The notes under the pieces: model-generated
The model's database searches: none
What the model saw: the letters and a program-made list of their open reading frames with translations, nothing else
Told to the model about the DNA's origin: nothing
NCBI GenBank assembly: GCA_900696465.1
Contig: CAADGE010000027.1
Location: 205,998 to 269,997, forward strand
Reading direction: 5' to 3'
Source of the DNA: an uncultured Planctomycetota bacterium
GTDB lineage: Bacteria; Planctomycetota; Phycisphaerae; UBA1845; UTPLA1
Length of the DNA stretch: 64,000 nt
Translations under genes and position numbers: made by a program
Shown here: in pieces, positions 10,019-19,350 of the stretch
Layout: every line of letters starts with the position of its first letter
Position numbering within the stretch: the first letter of the stretch is position 1

Positions 10019-10035
10019 ACGGGCGAGATGCCCGT
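10019..10035. repeat. Short palindromic hairpin ACGGGC-GAGAT-GCCCGT
   Basis: A six-base perfect inverted repeat (10019-10024 with 10030-10035, five-base loop) lies just beyond the stop of the metallophosphatase. It may serve as a transcription terminator or be a member of a dispersed REP-like family. Nothing else was seen in the 261 bases 9790-10050. Confidence 0.4.
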
Positions 10036-10050
10036 ACCACCCATGCGCGA

Positions 10051-11340
10051 TCAGGAGCCGCGGGCCGTGCGCTGCGGTTTTTCGATGACGTATTGATCGA
10101 TGACGTTGCCGTGCTCGTCGATCTGCTTGAGCTCGAATCGGTCAGATGAGAGGTCCACCTGTGTAAAACTGAATACCCGGTCGTTGTAAACCCGTATGTA
10201 AGGCGGTGGCGGTAGCTTTTCGGCGTATCGACTGACTCCGCCTGCGCCGGTCACGATGTAAACGATGCCTTCGCCGTCGGCGACGATCTGGTCACCGCGC
10301 ATTGGAGCGATTCGTTCGTAGAGGTGGTTGTGCCCGCAGAAGACCACGTCGACCCCGGTTTCCTCGAAGACGTCGAGAAACGCCTCCTTCATGAAGGCGG
10401 CGCCCTCGGCGGAATGGCTGCTGCCGGTATAGAAGGGGTGATGGTAAAAGACGAACTTCCATCGCGCGTCGCAATCCGTGAACACGCGACGCGCCCACGG
10501 GGCGATGACCGATTTCATCTCCTCATGGCTGATCGCGCCGTCGGCCTCGACGAGGTTCGAATCCAGTGCCACAAAGCGGGCATCGCCGTAGTCAAACCAG
10601 TAGCAGCGCTCGGGTTCGATGCCCTCTGGACCGTTTTCGGGGCAGACGAAGTGTGCCAGCAGGGGCCGTCCCTTGTCGGTGGCCACGTCGTGATTGCCCA
10701 GCGACGGCATGAAGGGGGCATGGCGAATCATCTCAGCGTTCGGCTCGTAGAAGTGCGTACCGTAGGTCTCGCCTGCCCCGGCAGGATAGACGAGATCGCC
10801 GACATGAATGATCAGATCGGGCCGGGCCGCCGCGATTCGCTTGGCGAATTCGGCTTGTGTGTTGCTGCCGTTTCCGCTGTCGCCGAAAGCCACGAATCGG
10901 AATGGTGTGCCGCGCGGCGGGGGGACTCGTGTCTCATACGGTCCTGCCACCACCGTGCTGCCGAAGAGGCCTCGGTCATTGGCGACGCTGTAGCGGTAGG
11001 TCCTGCCCGGAGTCAGTCCGGTGAACTCGGCTTCATGTCGACGGCCGAGGTTTCGACTGTGCTCGACGAGATTGACGCCCGGCGCGTCTTCAAGCCAGGC
11101 GACGCCGTGACCGATCGATGAGTCCATCTCCCAGACGATCGTCAGCCCACCGGGCGTAGGGATCTGCACCATAGGTCCCACAATCAGTATCGGCCGGGTG
11201 CGCTGTTCGATCAGCACGCCGCTGATGATCGCTACGAGCGCTACGATGATGACGATACGGGCGATCCAGCCACTCTTGTGTTCGGTTCGATTGGATTGCG
11301 CGGCCGACGAATCTGGCGTCGATGGGTGAGTGTATGACAA
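10051..11340 (-). CDS. Membrane-anchored metallophosphatase (purple acid phosphatase-like)
   Basis: The 429-residue protein has an N-terminal signal anchor (~25-45, IARIVIIVALVAIISGVLI), a fibronectin-like N-terminal domain (~50-135, ending GLTPGRTYRYSVAND) and a calcineurin-like phosphoesterase domain (~145-400). All metal-binding motifs are visible: FGDSG, VGDLVY, GNHD, YHHPFY and GHNHLYER. This arrangement is that of purple acid phosphatase-type enzymes, expected to hydrolyse phosphomonoesters outside the cytoplasmic membrane. Substrate unknown. It is transcribed divergently from prfB, whose 5' region occupies the 126 bases between the two genes. Confidence 0.88.
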   Translation of the reverse strand: MSYTHPSTPDSSAAQSNRTEHKSGWIARIVIIVALVAIISGVLIEQRTRPILIVGPMVQIPTPGGLTIVWEMDSSIGHGVAWLEDAPGVNLVEHSRNLGRRHEAEFTGLTPGRTYRYSVANDRGLFGSTVVAGPYETRVPPPRGTPFRFVAFGDSGNGSNTQAEFAKRIAAARPDLIIHVGDLVYPAGAGETYGTHFYEPNAEMIRHAPFMPSLGNHDVATDKGRPLLAHFVCPENGPEGIEPERCYWFDYGDARFVALDSNLVEADGAISHEEMKSVIAPWARRVFTDCDARWKFVFYHHPFYTGSSHSAEGAAFMKEAFLDVFEETGVDVVFCGHNHLYERIAPMRGDQIVADGEGIVYIVTGAGGVSRYAEKLPPPPYIRVYNDRVFSFTQVDLSSDRFELKQIDEHGNVIDQYVIEKPQRTARGS

Positions 11341-11466
11341 GGGGAAGCTCCTCGTTTGTCAGGATCAGACGGGACGGCTATATTTCCGAAGGAGTATAGT
11401 GGAAATAAGTTCATTGCTCGAAGTCGACGGTTTGCGAACCGCCGGCCTGACCGTGAGGATGCAGAC

Positions 11467-12580
11467 ATGCCATTGCCCGATGGAACCGCCACGACCGAAG
11501 AGCTTACGAATCGGATCAACTCCATCCGGGACAGTCTTTGACCTTCCGAAGAAAAAAGGGCGACTGGCCGAAGTTGAGTCCATGATGGGACGCCCCGGCT
11601 TCTGGGAGTCGCCGAATTCTCAGGAACTGATTGCCGAACTCAAATCGCTCAAGGCCATCATCGAGCCGGTCGAGGCGGTCGCGCGCCGGCTGGACGACCT
11701 GCCGATTCTCTACGAGCTGGCCGAGGAACACGACGACGCCGCCGCGCGGGCGGAGGCCGATCAGGAGCGGCTGGCCCTCGCGCAGGAGGTCGATCGTGTC
11801 AGCATGATGGCATTGCTCTCCGGGCCGAACGACGCTAAGGACTGCTATTTCAGCATCCAGGCCGGCGCCGGGGGAACCGAGGCCTGTGACTGGGCTGCCA
11901 TGCTCCTGCGGATGTACCTGCGCTTCTTCGAACGCCGCGGCTACAAGGTCGAAGAACTGGCCAGTCGCGAGGGTGACGGCGCCGGGATTCAGTCAACCGA
12001 TCTGCTCGTTAAAGGACCCTATGCCTACGGATGGATGAGCTGCGAGGCAGGCGTTCATCGCCTGGTGCGCATCAGCCCGTTCAACGCCCAAGGGAAGCGG
12101 CAGACGAGCTTTGCCGCGGTGGACGTACTGCCGGTCTTCCCGGAAAGCAACATCGAGCTTCCCGAGAAGGACCTCGACCTCACCTATTTCTGCCGCAGCA
12201 GTGGCGCCGGCGGTCAGAATGTGAACAAGGTCGCGACCGCGGTTCGGGTGCGTCATATCCCGACGGGGCTGGTGGTCGAGTGTGTGAACGAGCGCAGCCA
12301 GGCCCAGAATAAGCGGCAGGCGATTTCCGTGCTCAAGTCAAAACTCGAGCAGATCGAGCAGGCCAAGCGCGACAGCGAGATGGCCAAGGTGTACGGTGAG
12401 AAGGGCGAGATCGCCTGGGGCAACCAGATTCGTAACTACGTACTTGATGATCCCCGGGTCAAGGACCTTCGCACCGGTGTCGAAGTGGGCAATCCGCAAA
12501 AAGTGCTCGACGGCAACCTTGATGAATTTCTGGAGGCCATGCTCCGTTTGCGTGCCGAAAAACGGGCCCGGCAGGGATAA
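11467..12580 (+). CDS. prfB: Peptide chain release factor 2, with programmed +1 frameshift
   Basis: RF2 recognises UAA/UGA stops and triggers peptide release. The gene is read in two frames. Frame 1 starts at ATG 11467 (MPLPDGTATTEELTNRI; ribosome site GAGGAT) and meets an in-frame TGA at 11539-11541, directly after CTT, in the classic CTT-TGA-C slippery site. A +1 shift continues at GAC 11540 into DLPKKKGRLAEVESMM and on to 12580, giving 370 residues, close to E. coli RF2 (365). The shifted part carries the RF2-specific SPF tripeptide (RISPFNAQGK) and the catalytic GGQ (SSGAGGQNVNKV). It should be annotated as join(11467..11538,11540..12580). Confidence 0.95.
11536..11542 (+). promoter_or_regulatory. 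prfB programmed +1 frameshift site CTTTGAC
   Basis: Codon CTT (11536-11538) is followed by in-frame TGA and then C, the conserved autoregulatory shift site of bacterial prfB. When RF2 is scarce the ribosome slips onto GAC and makes full-length RF2. The upstream stimulator is only weakly Shine-Dalgarno-like (CCGGGA). Confidence 0.92.
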
Positions 12581-12679
12581 ATCGCCATTCTGCCGCGCAG
12601 GTGTCGGATTCTCGATGCAGTTCTGTCGCAGTCGGCCCTTTTGTCATCGCGGGCAGCTTGAGTTAGACTTTCAGGCGAT

Positions 12680-14665
12680 ATGGACTCGGTTAAGGATGGT
12701 CAACGCTTGAAAACCGGGGCGGAGCGGAATAGGATCGAGGGTAGCTCTCGGTCCGCCACCATCGCTGATGCGCCGGCCGGCGGGGCCTCCACCGCACGGG
12801 AATCGAGGGCCTTAACGGATCCCATCGGGCTCGCTGCGGAAACCGTCATGAACTCCGAGACTCTCTCCGCGCCCGAAGCTCTCTCGAAGGTGCCTCCCAG
12901 CAACTTTGTCGAGTACGACAGCGGCCCATACACTTGGCGCGTTGCCGCGCCTTTCGCAGACTGGTTTCAGCGGGCGACTACTAACTGGTTACACTTGTCG
13001 GATGTGTCCGGCTCCACGCTGGTTAAGCGGAACAGCCAGCGCGATGTCTGGCGGGTCGTCATTCCCGAGGGTGGCTTCTTCGTCAAGGTATACCACCCGG
13101 TCGGCCTGCTGGCGCGGGCCAAACTTTTGATTCGCGGTCCGATCGCGAGCCAGGAATGGCACGTCGGTCGATACGCGGCAGCGCATGGCATCGCCACGGT
13201 GGCTCCGGTGGCCATGGCATGGCAACAGGATCGCCGCATTACGGGCCGCTCGGTGCTGATTACCGAAGAAGTTGCCGGCGCAAAGCCACTGAATGAGTAC
13301 TGGCTCGGAATCCGCAAGGATCGAGTAGCGGCCGATCGGCTGCTCGATGCCCTCGCCCGGCTTATCGCTCGAGCGCACCAGTGCGGCTTTCAGCACGGCG
13401 ACATGCACCCGGGCAATCTGCTCGTGCGATCAGACGGAGCCCGGCACGAAGTCTTCTTTGTGGACCTTCATCGGGTGCACACCGGCAGGAGCGTGATGCC
13501 GCGCCAGGTGGTGGCCAATCTTGCGCAGTTGAATCAGTGGTTCCGGCGCAACGCGACGCGTACTCAGCGGCTGCGCTTCTTACACAACTACATCTGCTAT
13601 CGGGATCAGTTCGCCCAGGCAAGCCCGCTAGCTCGGAACTGGAGGATCAACCTTCGCAAGCTGGCGGCTGATCTGGCTGTGCAGGCGGAGCGTCATGCGC
13701 GAAGACTATGGGCCAAGCGCGATCGCCGCTCGATGCGCACGAGCAAGTATTTTGCGAAGATTCGACCGGCCGACGGCTGGCGCGGTCATGCCCTGCTGCT
13801 AACCAAGCACCCCGCGTCATCGGGCTTCAGCGATATGATTCGGATTGATCGGCGACAGTGGGAAAACTGGTTGCAGGACCCGCTGGCATGGGTCGATCCG
13901 ACCCGCCACATGCTGCTGAAGGATTCGCACACGGCAACGATCTGTCGTGCCCACATGACGACGGGGGACACGACGCTGGAGGTCGTTGTGAAGCGCCACC
14001 TGGCGCGTAACGCATGGAAAAAGCTGGTGCAGACGTTTGGCCCATCGCGAAACATGCGAAGCTGGCGCATGGCGAACAAGCTGCGCAATCGCGATCTTCC
14101 GGCGGCGATTCCGCTGGCGGTCGTGGAGCGCTTCGCACTTGGTATCTTCCGACAGGACTCGATCAGTTTTACCGAGTTTGTTGACGGGGCGGTTGATCTG
14201 GAGTCGTTTCTGACGCGCGGCGTGACGGATCTTCCCGTGGAGATGCAGCGTCGGATCAAGGATCGTCTAATCGATTCCGTGGTGCGGCTGCTCAAGGCCT
14301 TCCACGAACGCGGCTTCGTGCATCGTGATCTCAAGGCCCCGAACCTGATGATCCAATGGGAACCGCCCTACGATGCAGAGCCGGTGCTCACGTTCATCGA
14401 CATGGATGGCATCTCGCACCGGCTGCGCAGCACGGAACCGCAGCGTATTCGGGCTATTGTTCGGCTTTGCGCGAGTCTTCTTTCGAGCCCCGGCTGCACG
14501 GCTTCAGATCGCCTGCGATTTCTGAAAACCTACCTGACCGGCCCGGGCCGTACTTCCTCGGACTGGAAGCGCTACTGGCGGCGGATTCACGAGGAAGTCT
14601 GCACCAAGCTGCACGACAAAGAGGAGCGCCGGCAGTGGAAGCTGGTGCACTACGGTCGGGAGTAG
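12680..14665 (+). CDS. Double lipopolysaccharide-kinase (WaaP/KdkA-like) domain protein
   Basis: The 661-residue protein carries two tandem eukaryotic-like kinase domains of the lipopolysaccharide kinase (WaaP/KdkA/InaA) type. The first (~95-330) has a phosphate-binding Lys region (GGFFVKVYHP), catalytic loop HGDMHPGNLLV near residue 239 and FVDLHRV as the DFG equivalent. The second (~390-640) has EVVVKRH, HRDLKAPNLMIQ near residue 548 and FIDMDGI. Both therefore keep the catalytic Asp-Asn pair and the metal-binding Asp. Such kinases phosphorylate sugars of lipid A or core oligosaccharide at the inner membrane. The ATG at 12680 leaves a ~75-residue low-complexity N-terminus; ATG 12848 is an alternative. 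It heads an envelope operon with a HEAT protein and an O-acetylation pair. Confidence 0.82.
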   Translation: MDSVKDGQRLKTGAERNRIEGSSRSATIADAPAGGASTARESRALTDPIGLAAETVMNSETLSAPEALSKVPPSNFVEYDSGPYTWRVAAPFADWFQRATTNWLHLSDVSGSTLVKRNSQRDVWRVVIPEGGFFVKVYHPVGLLARAKLLIRGPIASQEWHVGRYAAAHGIATVAPVAMAWQQDRRITGRSVLITEEVAGAKPLNEYWLGIRKDRVAADRLLDALARLIARAHQCGFQHGDMHPGNLLVRSDGARHEVFFVDLHRVHTGRSVMPRQVVANLAQLNQWFRRNATRTQRLRFLHNYICYRDQFAQASPLARNWRINLRKLAADLAVQAERHARRLWAKRDRRSMRTSKYFAKIRPADGWRGHALLLTKHPASSGFSDMIRIDRRQWENWLQDPLAWVDPTRHMLLKDSHTATICRAHMTTGDTTLEVVVKRHLARNAWKKLVQTFGPSRNMRSWRMANKLRNRDLPAAIPLAVVERFALGIFRQDSISFTEFVDGAVDLESFLTRGVTDLPVEMQRRIKDRLIDSVVRLLKAFHERGFVHRDLKAPNLMIQWEPPYDAEPVLTFIDMDGISHRLRSTEPQRIRAIVRLCASLLSSPGCTASDRLRFLKTYLTGPGRTSSDWKRYWRRIHEEVCTKLHDKEERRQWKLVHYGRE

Positions 14666-14710
14666 GCCGCGAGCACCTTCGGTTGGACGCGTCTTGCCTT
14701 CGCATCGAGC

Positions 14711-15703
14711 ATGTCGCAACGACACTTGAGCAACGAATCGACGTCCGGTGTCCTGTTTACGACGCGCCGCAGCCGCTGGCACGTCTATGTCATCCTGCTC
14801 ATGCTCGCGGGTTTTGGACTGGTGGTCTGGCAGCGCGACCGAATCCGTGCGCACTGGTGGGCCACTCGGATCGGGCAGGTCGAGGTATTTGAGCAGCGGG
14901 CGCTCTACCTTGCATGTCTCGCAGGCATCGGTGATGAAGCCCTCGGCGCTGTCCAACGGCTGGCGAATGATCCGCGCCCGGATGTCGCCATCCTGAGTGT
15001 CGCGGCCTCGTCCGGTCTCTCGGATGCAACTCGCTCGGAACTGCTCGCCGGTCTCGTTTATCATGAAGATGCCTCCATTCGACAGATGGCTGCGACGGCT
15101 CTGGCATTTATGAATTCGGACGCAAGCCGCGCGCATCTGAGGTCGATTGTTCTCGACAAAAATGAACGACCAGCGGCCGCGGCGCTGTCGGGCCTGGCGC
15201 GGCTCGAGGGAGAAGACGTTCTCGCTGCATTCTGCAAAGCCCTCCATCATGCGAACTCGCTCGTGCGTGCGCAGGCCGTGGAGTCGCTGGGTGAATGGTT
15301 GCGAAGTGAGCGAAACGTTGCGGACCAGCCCTCGGATCGCTCAGCTTGCGATCCAGTCGCGGCACTGGTCGATGCCATGAACGACGCCGGCATCTTTGAA
15401 GCGCAACTGGCGCTCGAACGGGAGATCGCGGATGCCTCCGCCGCCCTGACCGGTCGCCACGGTTTGCGGTTGGAGACACCGCCGACGAGTAACGCCGCGT
15501 CCGCCGCAGGCCCTCGAAGCGTCGCGCGGATCGCCGCACAGGTGCTCAGCGACCTGACGGGCAAGTCGATTCAGCCCGGCAGAATCTTAAGCATGGAGGA
15601 TCGACGGAAATTCATCGAAGCATGCCGGCGACAGATTTCCGATCGCCGACACGCGCCGGAATTGCCTCCCAACTGGTCGGAGCAACTGCCCGATCGGCAA
15701 TAA
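14711..15703 (+). CDS. Membrane-anchored HEAT-repeat protein
   Basis: The 330-residue protein has one N-terminal membrane anchor (~24-40, WHVYVILLMLAGFGLVVW) followed by four or five HEAT-like helical repeats (~58-200). Examples are IGDEALGAVQRLANDPRPDVAI, DASIRQMAATALAFM and ANSLVRAQAVESLGEW. The C-terminal third is less repetitive. HEAT repeats are protein-interaction scaffolds, so no enzymatic role is proposed. It lies 45 bases after the double kinase and 122 bases before the AlgJ-like gene on the same strand. It probably faces the periplasm, given the single N-terminal anchor and basic leader. Confidence 0.72.
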   Translation: MSQRHLSNESTSGVLFTTRRSRWHVYVILLMLAGFGLVVWQRDRIRAHWWATRIGQVEVFEQRALYLACLAGIGDEALGAVQRLANDPRPDVAILSVAASSGLSDATRSELLAGLVYHEDASIRQMAATALAFMNSDASRAHLRSIVLDKNERPAAAALSGLARLEGEDVLAAFCKALHHANSLVRAQAVESLGEWLRSERNVADQPSDRSACDPVAALVDAMNDAGIFEAQLALEREIADASAALTGRHGLRLETPPTSNAASAAGPRSVARIAAQVLSDLTGKSIQPGRILSMEDRRKFIEACRRQISDRRHAPELPPNWSEQLPDRQ

Positions 15704-15825
15704 TTGCCCTCCGTCCGCGCTGCCAGTCATGGGCGGACGTGTCGTGGAGAATCGCATTACCTCCGCGTGCTCATCCCGCTCCGCGAAGCCCCATTCATTG
15801 AATCTCTCCGCCGATAGAGGAGGAT

Positions 15826-16992
15826 ATGATCGGGCTGGCAGTTCGCGAACATCCGCCGCAGCCGGGCAGTGCATGCGCTGATGCCGGTGCGCTCTTTACA
15901 TCCACGAGGAAATGGCGTCGCCCGGTCGTGGTTATGACGACCATTCTGTCGCTGGTGGTATTCGACGTTCTGGTGCGGGCCGCGCGTCCCAAGCTGGATC
16001 TGTACGACGTTGCGGAGCATGACCGGAAGCCACGAGCACTGCATTCGCGCGAGATGGCGGACATCGTTCTGATGGGTTCATCCCGTGCGAACTACGCCCT
16101 CGTACCGGAGGAATTTACTGCACGGACGGGACTTTCGGCCTTTAACCTTGGAGTTGCCGGATCGAAGGCGGCCGAGTGGCAGATCACGGCGCGCGAGCTG
16201 TTTGAGACGCGTCGGCCGCGTCTCGTGGTGCTTGGGGTCAATGCGAGTGAGTTTCGCGCGGATTACCTCCCGCTACAGGCCGCTCGCTTGCAATTTACGC
16301 GGCGTGATCTCTGGGAGTCGCTACGGCTCGAAGGCCCTTCGCTGGAGGTGATGGGTGAATACACTCGTCGCGTACTTTCTCCGGTGTGGGCGTCGTATGA
16401 CCGTCGCTATGAGATTCGGATGTGGGGACAGGAACGGCTGGCGACGATTCTGCCCAAGCACGCGCAGTCGGCACGCGAGCTGCGGCAACGGGTGGCGCGC
16501 CCGGTCCCGCCCGACGGCTACACGCATCCCTGGTCGCTGGGTCGTCAACTTCGGAGCATTGAAGAGCGGCTGCTGGCAGACCCGGCGGCGGTGGATGCGG
16601 CCAGCATTCCTGCATATGCCTCCGATGCTCCTGGCCTGGTGCGCTTGGGTTGGCTGCTCGACTGGCTGACCGAGCGCGGCATCGGTGTACTGGTTGTCTA
16701 TCTGCCCAACAGCCCGAGGACGGAAGCCCGCTGGGCTCACGTCGAGCCACGGATCATCGAGGCGATTGCCGAAGTGTGCCGCACGCATGGCACTGAACTG
16801 GTCCGCTGTCCGTCGTCGGAGGTTCCTCGCTCCAATCGGGACTACATCGAAGAGATACACGTTGGCCTGGACCTGGCCTGCCGAATCAGCCGGCGGGTGG
16901 CGCAGCACGCTGTTCAGCTCGGGCTTGTGCCATCGCGTGAGGACGGCGTGACGCGAACCGCAGGCGTGATCGATACGGGAGGCCGGCCGTGA
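15826..16992 (+). CDS. SGNH/AlgJ-like periplasmic O-acetylation partner
   Basis: The 388-residue protein has a signal anchor (~37-52, MTTILSLVVFDVLVRA) and an SGNH/GDSL-like periplasmic domain. The block-I motif is DIVLMGSSRANYAL (~80), where Ser would be the nucleophile; VVLGVNASEF and a distal DYIEEIHVGLD region follow. It overlaps the downstream MBOAT gene by four bases (GTGA). An MBOAT acyltransferase with an SGNH partner is the standard arrangement for alginate, peptidoglycan and other exopolysaccharide O-acetylation (AlgI/AlgJ, PatA/PatB). The ribosome site GAGGAGG is unusually close to ATG 15826, so a later start is possible. Confidence 0.72.
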   Translation: MIGLAVREHPPQPGSACADAGALFTSTRKWRRPVVVMTTILSLVVFDVLVRAARPKLDLYDVAEHDRKPRALHSREMADIVLMGSSRANYALVPEEFTARTGLSAFNLGVAGSKAAEWQITARELFETRRPRLVVLGVNASEFRADYLPLQAARLQFTRRDLWESLRLEGPSLEVMGEYTRRVLSPVWASYDRRYEIRMWGQERLATILPKHAQSARELRQRVARPVPPDGYTHPWSLGRQLRSIEERLLADPAAVDAASIPAYASDAPGLVRLGWLLDWLTERGIGVLVVYLPNSPRTEARWAHVEPRIIEAIAEVCRTHGTELVRCPSSEVPRSNRDYIEEIHVGLDLACRISRRVAQHAVQLGLVPSREDGVTRTAGVIDTGGRP

Positions 16993-18485
16993 TTTTCTCA
17001 AGCTGGCTCTTCGCAGGATTCTTTGCCGCCGTCTTTGCGGCTTACTGGAGTCTGCCCACGCGCCGCGGACGCACGATCCTGCTGCTCGCGGCGAGTTACG
17101 CCTTCTACATGTCCTGGAACGCCTGGCTGGTTCTGCTGATCATCGGCACAACCCTGCTGGATTACTTCATCGCACTGGGACTGGAGCGCAGCACGAGCAC
17201 GACGCGACGAAAGGCGCTGCTGATCTGCAGCATTGTGGGTAACCTCGGCGTGCTGGCTCTCTTCAAATACGCGAACTTCTTCGTACTCTCGCTGCGCGGC
17301 TTGCTCGAAACGATGGGCGTTCGTGCGAATCTGTCGACGCTGGACCTGCTGCTGCCCGTCGGCATCAGCTTCTACACATTCCAGACGCTCAGCTACACGA
17401 TTGATGTCTACCGCGGACGCATCCGCGCCACGCGCAGTCTGATCGACTTCGCCGTGTTCGTCGCCTTCTTTCCGCAGCTTGTGGCCGGGCCGATTGTTCG
17501 TGCGTCGGAGTTTCTGCCGCAGCTTGCGACCTGTCGTCGTTGGAGCAGCGATCGACTGGCGTCCGGTGCGGTCCTGTTTCTCGTCGGCCTGACCAAGAAG
17601 CTCCTGATCGCCGATCAGCTCGCCATGCTGGCCGATCCTGTCTTTGCCGAGCCGCACCGCTACGTGACGCGCGATTTGTGGCTGGCGATGTTCTGCTACG
17701 GCGGGCAGATCTTCTGCGACTTCTCGGGTTACAGCGACATGGCCGTGGCCACGGCGCGCGTACTCGGCTTTGATCTGCCGGACAATTTCAGAAGCCCGTA
17801 CCTGGCGACGAGCTTGATCGACTTCTGGAGACGATGGCACATCTCGCTGTCCACGTGGCTGCGTGATTATCTCTACATTCCGCTGGGCGGTTCGTTCGGC
17901 GGCGCGTGGCGGACTGCACGCAATCTCATGATGACGATGCTGCTGGGCGGGCTGTGGCACGGGGCCAGCTGGACCTTTGTCGTCTGGGGGGCAATACACG
18001 GGACGGTCCTGATTCTCTGCAAGGCGATGGTGATGCCGAACAGGTCGCGCGGCCGGAATCCGGATGCCGACTACGAACGAGCGCCGTGGTTCGACACATG
18101 GGGCCTCCGACTCCTCGGCTGGACGGCTACCCTGCTGGTGGTTCATCTGGCCTGGGTCTTCTTCCGCTGTCAGCCGATGGTCGACGCAGCGACTGGCGTG
18201 ACGGAGCCAACGTCGGTTGCGCTGGCCCGCGCGACCTACTTTGTGAAGCACTTAATCATCCCCGCGCGGGTTGCAGATCCGATCTGGATCATGAACAAGC
18301 TGCCGGCGTTGTGCCTGCTGGCGTTGATGGGGGCGATGCAGGTCTACGAAGAGTGGGTGCGACGCGGCCGGCCGGGACTGCTGCTGCCGGCGCCGATCGC
18401 CGGGATGGGATATGCCGTGTGGATACTCGCGCTGGTGATTCTGGGTGCGGACAACACGAGCCCGTTCATCTACTTTCAGTTCTAG
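16989..18485 (+). CDS. MBOAT-family O-acyltransferase (AlgI/DltB-like)
   Basis: The 498-residue polytopic membrane protein belongs to the membrane-bound O-acyltransferase family. Typical AlgI/DltB motifs are seen: FFPQLVAGPIVRASEFLPQ (~160), CDFSGYSDMAVA (~245), FWRRWHISLSTWLRDYLYIP (~280) and LLGGLWHGASWTFVVWG (~315), which carries the catalytic His. Such proteins move an acetyl group across the membrane for transfer to an extracellular polymer. The start is GTG 16989 within the stop of the AlgJ-like gene, implying coupled translation. The gene ends 61 bases before the convergent tryptophan dioxygenase. Confidence 0.9.
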   Translation: MIFSSWLFAGFFAAVFAAYWSLPTRRGRTILLLAASYAFYMSWNAWLVLLIIGTTLLDYFIALGLERSTSTTRRKALLICSIVGNLGVLALFKYANFFVLSLRGLLETMGVRANLSTLDLLLPVGISFYTFQTLSYTIDVYRGRIRATRSLIDFAVFVAFFPQLVAGPIVRASEFLPQLATCRRWSSDRLASGAVLFLVGLTKKLLIADQLAMLADPVFAEPHRYVTRDLWLAMFCYGGQIFCDFSGYSDMAVATARVLGFDLPDNFRSPYLATSLIDFWRRWHISLSTWLRDYLYIPLGGSFGGAWRTARNLMMTMLLGGLWHGASWTFVVWGAIHGTVLILCKAMVMPNRSRGRNPDADYERAPWFDTWGLRLLGWTATLLVVHLAWVFFRCQPMVDAATGVTEPTSVALARATYFVKHLIIPARVADPIWIMNKLPALCLLALMGAMQVYEEWVRRGRPGLLLPAPIAGMGYAVWILALVILGADNTSPFIYFQF

Positions 18486-18546
18486 GCCGCTTGAAGTATC
18501 GAAGTGCCGAATACACCACGGCGCATCGCGCCGGTTGCCGCGATCA

Positions 18547-19329
18547 CTACATCCGATGCCGGATCGCCCACAGATCGGCGAAGATCGGCTTGAAGAGCGA
18601 CTGCTTCAGGAAGGGGACGCCGGGTGAGCCGCCGGTGCCGTACTTGCCGCCGATGGTACGCTCTACGAGCTTCACATGACGATATCGCCACTCCTGCATC
18701 CCCTCGTCGAAGTCGGTCATCAATTCGAAAAGAATCGCCAGCTCCGGGTGCGTTCGATATAGATCGAGGATGGACTCCTGCAATTCGGGGCAGGGTTCGT
18801 TGGCCTGAGTCATATCGCGGGTGCGAAGCGACTCGGGGATGGCCGCGCCGCGCTGCTGGAGAAAGTCGTAGAAGTGATCGACAACGCTCCGCTGTTTCAG
18901 CCGTCGCTCGCAGGCCGCTCGGCCGGGCGAATCCGGCGGGAGATACTTGAGTACTTCGGCTCGTTTGTAGCCGAGACAGAATTCCACCTCACGGAACTGG
19001 GTCGATTGAAAGCCCGATGCAGTTTCGAGTCGGTCGCGAAAGCTGGAAAAAGACATTGGCGTCATGGTTTCGAGCACATCCAACTGGCCGACGAGGGTCT
19101 TCATGACCGTGCGAGAACGCTTGAAGGTATGGATGGCGCCGTACAGGTCATCGTTGGAGAAGTCGAGCTTGACCTTGTCCAGTTCGTGCAGCAGCAGCTT
19201 GAACCACAGCTCATAGACCTGGTGGATGACGATGAAGAGCATCTCGTCATGCTCCGGCGGCGTGGAACGCGGCTGCTGGAGATTGAGCAACGCTTCGATC
19301 TTCAGATAGTCGGCATACGTCAGCGACAT
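18547..19329 (-). CDS. kynA: Tryptophan 2,3-dioxygenase
   Basis: The 260-residue heme enzyme opens the indole ring of L-tryptophan to N-formylkynurenine, the first kynurenine-pathway step. Diagnostic stretches are DEMLFIVIHQVYELWFKLLL (~28), FREVEFCLGYKRAEV (~111) and WRYRHVKLVERTIGGKYGTG (~212-231), including the substrate-carboxylate region. The size matches bacterial TDOs (~270-280). It is the last gene of the minus-strand operon kynU-kmo-kynA, beginning 21 bases after the kmo stop. Confidence 0.95.
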   Translation of the reverse strand: MSLTYADYLKIEALLNLQQPRSTPPEHDEMLFIVIHQVYELWFKLLLHELDKVKLDFSNDDLYGAIHTFKRSRTVMKTLVGQLDVLETMTPMSFSSFRDRLETASGFQSTQFREVEFCLGYKRAEVLKYLPPDSPGRAACERRLKQRSVVDHFYDFLQQRGAAIPESLRTRDMTQANEPCPELQESILDLYRTHPELAILFELMTDFDEGMQEWRYRHVKLVERTIGGKYGTGGSPGVPFLKQSLFKPIFADLWAIRHRM

Positions 19330-19350
19330 GATTCGATTCCGATATTTGCG

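Noticed and set aside
11330..11466. Upstream in-frame extension of prfB
   Set aside because: It avoids the frameshift but gives an N-terminus unlike RF2; the ATG at 11467 with ribosome site and CTTTGAC shift explains the gene.
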